From DATJKD01 sp963728295 (GTDB taxonomy: Bacteria; Pseudomonadota; Gammaproteobacteria; Steroidobacterales; Steroidobacteraceae), in contig CAVSKB010000019.1 of NCBI GenBank assembly GCA_963728295.1, positions 558,001-622,000 on the forward strand: a stretch of 64,000 nt of DNA. The letters are read 5' to 3'. Shown here one piece after another: positions 60,022 through 64,000 of this stretch (its first letter is position 1; each line of letters starts with the position of its first letter). The notes below the pieces were generated by a model. It was given only the letters and a program-made list of their open reading frames with translations. It searched no databases and was not told where the DNA came from. Both the position numbers and the translations under genes were made by a program.

Positions 60022-60471
60022 CTACACGATCGTCGGATGCACCAGGTTCGCGAAATCCCGGTACTTGAGCCTGATCAGCTCGGTGTGCGTGCCGGCGTTG
60101 AAGGCGATCTCGTCGTCCTCGGTGAGATCTTCGAGTACGTAGACCTCCATGCCGTAGAGGTTGCCGAAAGGCGGCATCGCACCCGGCTCGCAGTCGGGAA
60201 AGCGGTCCCTGAATTCCGTCTCGCTGACCAGGTGCACGTCGCGGGCGCCCGCGACCGAGCGGACCCGGCCGAGCGGCACCTTCGACGACGCGGTCTGTAC
60301 GACCATTGCGAGCCTGCCGTCGATGTCGACGATCACCGTCTTGGCGAGCTCGCGGCCCGGGACATGCGCGGCCGCGGCGATTTCCTGTGCCGTATACGCG
60401 GGCGAGTGACGGATCTTGGTGTATCGGACGTGATTGGCGTCGAGCAGATGCTCAAGCTTCGAGAACGGCAT
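60022..60471 (-). CDS. YbaK/aminoacyl-tRNA deacylase domain protein
   Basis: 149 residues of the YbaK/ProX-like fold, which hydrolyses mischarged aminoacyl-tRNAs. It starts at ATG 60471 (MPFSKLEHLL). Typical segments are YTAQEIAAAAHVPGRELAKTVIV with the conserved Lys, and GAMPPFGNLYGMEVYVLED with the GxxPPFG motif. The closest branch may be general YbaK-associated rather than true Cys-tRNA(Pro) deacylase. It lies between the MBL hydrolase and leuS on the same strand. Confidence 0.9.
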   Translation of the reverse strand: MPFSKLEHLLDANHVRYTKIRHSPAYTAQEIAAAAHVPGRELAKTVIVDIDGRLAMVVQTASSKVPLGRVRSVAGARDVHLVSETEFRDRFPDCEPGAMPPFGNLYGMEVYVLEDLTEDDEIAFNAGTHTELIRLKYRDFANLVHPTIV

Positions 60472-60557
60472 GGCGAGCCCCCGTTCCGTACCGATGTCGC
60501 ACCGAGCATACGCCCGCAAGCGCGACCGCGCCACGCCGCGTCGCCCGCGAGCGTGCG

Positions 60558-61625
60558 TCAGATCCGGACGAAGCGCGCCACGCCGTCCGCACCGGCTATG
60601 CGGCTCACCCGCCCCTCGCTCGCGAGGAATTGGAGGTGCGCGAGCGCCTCCCCGAGCGCAAGCACCCGATGGAAGCCGCGCAGCACGCGGCCGAACATGA
60701 CCGGCACGGCTTCCTGAGCGCTGCGCGGCTCCCGGCAATGCTCCTCGACGCGGGCGAGCTGCTCGAAGTGATGGTTGCGCAGGTCGGCGATGCGCTTGTG
60801 CAGCGCTCGGAACGGGCGGCCGTGAGACGGGAGCACCAGCGTCGCCGGATCGCAGGCCTCGAGCCGCGCGAGCGAATCAAGGAACGCGCGCAGCGGATCC
60901 GAGTCCGGCGCGGACGCAAGGACGCAGACGTTGGGCGAGATCGACGGGAGCACCTGGTCGCCGCTCACCAGAATGCGGCGCTCGGCGTCGTAGAGGCACA
61001 GGTGTCCGCGGCAGTGACCCGCGGTTTCGATGATCTGCCAGGTCACGCCACCTGCGACGAGGGTTTCGCCGTCGACCGGCGCATGCGTGAGCGGCGGGAT
61101 CCCGCCGAACCACGTGCGGTGGTCACGTGGCGGGTCGCTCGAGGCTGGGGACGGAAGACCGTGGGCGCTCAGGAATGCACGCGTCCGCTCGTCCACGTCG
61201 GTCGGTTCCATCCGCAGAAATGCCGAGGACGACTCGTGCGCCTGCTGCGACATCCAGATCCCCGCGTGATGCCGCTCGGCGAGCCAGCTCGCGAGGCCCA
61301 TGTGATCCGGATGATCGTGCGTGACGAATATCCGCGCGAGCCGACGGCGCGCGAGCGGCTCGACCTCGAGCGACTCCCACGCGACGCGGCACTCCTCAGC
61401 CCCGAGACCGGTATCGACGACGGTGCACGAGTCGCCATCTTCGAGCAGCCAGAGATTGATGTGGTTCAGCTCCATCGGCAGCGGCATCCGCAGCCACCAC
61501 AAGCCGTCGGCGATGCGTCGTCCCTCGCCGGGCGCCGGCGGATCACCTGGCAGGTAGGCGAGATCCTGCGCACGCGACGGATAGCGCTCACCTTCACGCG
61601 TCAGCTCGGGCCCACGCTCCTTCAT
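60558..61625 (-). CDS. MBL-fold metallo-hydrolase
   Basis: 355 residues of the metallo-beta-lactamase superfamily. The metal motif is IFVTHDHPDHMG (HxHxDH), with a second His in ETAGHCRGHLCLYD, Asp in LVSGDQVLP and a late His in LPSHGRPF. A C-terminal helical extension (about 290-355) is typical of the bacterial hydrolases with a winged-helix tail. The substrate is unknown; such proteins are often annotated as glyoxalase II-like. The ATG overlaps the lnt stop (ATGA at 61622-61625). Confidence 0.91.
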   Translation of the reverse strand: MKERGPELTREGERYPSRAQDLAYLPGDPPAPGEGRRIADGLWWLRMPLPMELNHINLWLLEDGDSCTVVDTGLGAEECRVAWESLEVEPLARRRLARIFVTHDHPDHMGLASWLAERHHAGIWMSQQAHESSSAFLRMEPTDVDERTRAFLSAHGLPSPASSDPPRDHRTWFGGIPPLTHAPVDGETLVAGGVTWQIIETAGHCRGHLCLYDAERRILVSGDQVLPSISPNVCVLASAPDSDPLRAFLDSLARLEACDPATLVLPSHGRPFRALHKRIADLRNHHFEQLARVEEHCREPRSAQEAVPVMFGRVLRGFHRVLALGEALAHLQFLASEGRVSRIAGADGVARFVRI

Positions 61626-63194
61626 GCCCGTGTCCCGGTTCGCCGCCGAACCAGGAGCCCCGCGACGATCCCCGCCACGATCAGCATCAGCACCGGCGCG
61701 TCTCCCAGCCGCAGATACGGGGTGATCCCGGTCCGCGGCGTGACGCGCCCGGCGAGCACGCCCGGCTGAAACTGCGGCAGCGTGTCCAGCACCCGCCCAT
61801 CGTGCCCGATGAGCGCGGTGATGCCGTCGTTGGTCGCGCGCAGCGTCGGTCGCGCCGCCTCGATGGCGCGCATGCGGCTGATGTCCAGGTGCTGGTGCGG
61901 CGCCGTCGAATCGCCGAACCACGCGTCGTTGCTGACGTTGACCAGCAGCGTCGAGTTGCGAACGATGCGTCGCTGATCGGTGCCGTAGGCATCCTCGTAG
62001 CAGATCGTAGGCGCGAGCCGCTCGCCCGCCACCGCGAGCGCATCCTGGTGGTCGGAGCCCGGCTCGAAATCCGAGTACGGCAGGCTCATCAACTTGAGCC
62101 AGGAACGCACGGCAGCGGGCACCGGGAAGACCTCGCCGAACGGCACGAGCCTGCGCTTCGCGTACCACTGCTCGATTCCCGGCTGCTCCGGGTTCCAGGC
62201 GACCATCGCGTTGTAGTAGGCATCGGTCGCGGCGTCGTTGCGAATCAGGCCCATGATGAGCGCTGTTCCGCTCGCGGCCGCCTCGGCGCGCACGCTGGCG
62301 AGGAATTCGCCGAGATCGGCGGCCAGCGCCGGTATCGAGGCCTCGGGCCACACGACGAGATCCACTCCGAAGTACGGTCGCGACAGTCCCAGGTACAGAC
62401 GCTCGGTGCGCTCGAGCTGGCCGGTCTCCCACTTCATTGTCTGCGGGACCGCGCCCTGCACCAGCGCGACGGAGAGGACCGTGTCACGCGGCTCGGTCCA
62501 CTCGATGCGTGTCAGCCACGCGCCGACGCCCCACATCACCACCATGGACGAGACGGCGACGATGCGCGAGACACGCGTCCCGAGGAAGAGCGTCACGATT
62601 GCACCCGCCGAGATCGCCACGGCAAGCCCGACGCCATAGACCCCGAGCACCGGCGCGTAACCGCGGAGCGGCGTGTCGACGTGAGCATAGCCGAGCGACA
62701 GCCACGGAAAGCCCGAGAAAAGCCAGCCGCGCACCCATTCGATCAGGACCCAGCCCGCGGGCACCAGGATCATCCAGCGCGCGATACCGCTGCGCGGCGC
62801 GTAGCGCGCCACCGCCCAGCCGAGACATGCGCGTGTAGGCGCCCATGATCACGACCAGCCCAAGCATCAGGAAGATCGCCACCGGCAGCGGCGCGTGACC
62901 GATCTCGTGGACGCTGTGATAGAGCCAGTAGGTACCGGCCAGAAAGGTGCCCCCGGTAAAAAGGGCGCCGCGCCACGCCGCCTCGCGCGGCGCCGCGTCG
63001 TGCCAGAGCAGGATGAGCAGTGCGGGACAGGCGATGCTCAGGACGGCGAATCCGATCGGCGCGAATGCCGCCGCGAGCGCGAGCCCGCTCGCAAGCGCGA
63101 CCCACCGCCCGCGACGTCCGAGGACGTCGAGCAGAGGTCCCACGCGGCGGGGTGCGATCGCCGCCGGGGCCACGCTGCCGCCGCTGCGATTCAC
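61622..63194 (-). CDS. lnt: Apolipoprotein N-acyltransferase (one frame break)
   Basis: The inner membrane enzyme that adds the third acyl chain to lipoproteins. Several N-terminal membrane segments (the first two near codons at 63090-63000) are followed by the periplasmic nitrilase domain with its triad: Glu in VVWPEASIP, Lys in YAKRRLVPFGE and Cys in PTICYEDAYG. The frame changes near 62825, where one extra T separates MGAYTRM from LGWAVARYAP; repaired, it is about 524 residues. The start is GTG at 63194, overlapping the corC stop. Its product acts on lipoproteins such as LptE encoded downstream. Confidence 0.93.
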
Positions 63195-64000
63195 TCCGCC
63201 CGCTTGAGGTCGATGTCGCGCGGCGTCGTCACGCGCAGTGTCTCGATGCGCCGCCGGTCGGCACGCAACACCTTGAGCTCGAGACCACCGAGCTCGATCG
63301 CCTCGCCGCGCCTCGGCATGCGTCCGAGCTCGTGCAGCACCAGCCCTCCGATCGTGTCCGCCTCCTCGTCCGAGAAGCGGGTGTCGAAGACGTCGTTGAA
63401 CTCCTCGATCCGCGTCAGCGCCGGCACGGCGAACGTTCGCTCCGCTTCCTTGTGTATGCCCTCCACCTCGTCGACGTCGTACTCGTCGCCGATGTCGCCG
63501 ACGATCTGCTCCAGCACGTCCTCGATGGTAAGCAGTCCCGATACACCGCCGTATTCGTCCACGACGATCGCCATGTGGTTGTGGCTGTTGCGAAACTCCC
63601 TGAGGAGTACGTTCAGCCGCTTGCTCTCGGGGATGAACACCGCGGGCCGGAGACATTCGCGGATGTCGAAGCTCGCGGCAGAGTCTTCGGCGAAATACCG
63701 CAACAGGTCCTTCGCAAGCAGGATCCCGACCACCTCGTCGCGATCCTCGCCGACCACCGGGAAGCGCGAATGACCGGACTCGATCACGGTCGGCAGGATC
63801 TTCTCCGGCGGGTCTTCGCGCTGCACGACGACCATCTGCGCGCGCGGCACCATGACGTCGCGGACCTGGATGGCCGAGACCTGCAGCACGCCCTCCATCA
63901 TCGACAGCACGTCGGCCTCGATGAGGCCGCGATCCTTCGCGTCCGCCAGCACGTCGGAAAGCTGCTCGATGTCGCGCGGTTCGCCGGACAGCGATTCCAC
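63191..64000 (-). CDS. corC: CorC/HlyC-family CBS-domain transporter-associated protein, 5' end cut by the window
   Basis: About 269 residues are visible: two CBS domains (VRDVMVPRAQMVVVQRED to the mid-region, and FIPESKRLNVLLREFRNSHNHMAIVVDEYGGVSGLLTIEDVLEQIVGDI), then the CorC/HlyC domain (TFAVPALTRIEEFNDVF, then DEEADTIGGLVLHELGRMPRRGE). No membrane segment is visible, so it is the soluble CorC (YbeX) type that precedes lnt in gammaproteobacteria. The frame runs to the window edge (a GTG occupies 63998-64000), so the true start may lie beyond. It overlaps the lnt start by 4 bases. Confidence 0.94.
   Translation of the reverse strand: MESLSGEPRDIEQLSDVLADAKDRGLIEADVLSMMEGVLQVSAIQVRDVMVPRAQMVVVQREDPPEKILPTVIESGHSRFPVVGEDRDEVVGILLAKDLLRYFAEDSAASFDIRECLRPAVFIPESKRLNVLLREFRNSHNHMAIVVDEYGGVSGLLTIEDVLEQIVGDIGDEYDVDEVEGIHKEAERTFAVPALTRIEEFNDVFDTRFSDEEADTIGGLVLHELGRMPRRGEAIELGGLELKVLRADRRRIETLRVTTPRDIDLKRAE

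Overview
The window is GC-rich, densely packed chromosomal DNA from a gammaproteobacterium. Evidence for this: the gene orders ygfB-pepP-ubiH-ubiI, zapA-6S RNA-fau, rplM-rpsI, coq7-crp, maf-rng-yhdP-tldD and corC-lnt-leuS-lptE; oxygen-dependent ubiquinone hydroxylases together with a Coq7-type hydroxylase; and LptE and Lnt, which imply an LPS-bearing outer membrane. A lineage near Steroidobacterales, Nevskiales or Xanthomonadales is plausible, but that is inference. No phage, plasmid, integrase, transposase or CRISPR is visible.

Layout. 1-9.6 kb: the 3' end of ispG and phhB; a nested palindromic repeat; then, leftward, ygfB-pepP-ubiH-ubiI-acyl-CoA dehydrogenase, and rightward a small coiled-coil gene, zapA, 6S RNA, fau and an EVE-domain gene. 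9.6-14.4 kb: a 22-codon lysine-rich microprotein gene with its own promoter and terminator, rpiA, then glcD-glcE-glcF for glycolate oxidation. 14.6-18 kb: tRNA-Gln(CTG) behind rplM-rpsI, coq7, a CRP homologue with an acidic tail, and rpe. 18-27.7 kb: djlA, purC, a cobalamin-binding-type protein, a BrkB/YihY membrane protein, a KaiC-like ATPase with a hybrid histidine kinase, and small enzymes (VOC, GST, MAPEG, GNAT). 27.7-35.6 kb: an Lhr-type helicase, GNAT, a PhnB-like protein, a CmcJ/NvfI-like oxygenase and pmbA. 35.6-41.4 kb: darP, purE-purK, an ExeA-like ATPase fused to an FHA domain, the second copy of the palindromic repeat, a small membrane protein and tldD. 41.4-50.9 kb (leftward): holA-nadD-rsfS-rlmH-maf-rng-yhdP-nitrilase-tldD. 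51-56.8 kb (rightward): proline iminopeptidase and the prkA-yeaH-spoVR stress module. 56.8-64 kb (leftward): corC-lnt-MBL hydrolase-ybaK-leuS-lptE.

How the genes work together. ubiH, ubiI and coq7 cover three hydroxylations of ubiquinone. holA, nadD, rsfS, rlmH, leuS, lptE, lnt, corC and yhdP form a growth and envelope housekeeping chain, here split by the stress block. TldD and PmbA, which act as one protease, are both present. Most operon junctions are 4-base ATGA or GTGA overlaps, so translational coupling is the rule.

Two window-wide observations. First, about 26 reading-frame breaks fall in 15 genes, several of them expected to be essential (holA, lnt, coq7, ubiH). Many are single extra or missing bases in short homopolymers, so I treat them as probable assembly indels and annotate each gene as one CDS. 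Second, a roughly 480-bp element built of nested inverted repeats occurs twice (1070-1539 and 39150-39633), both times between convergent genes. It matches no element I know and is the best candidate here for something undescribed.
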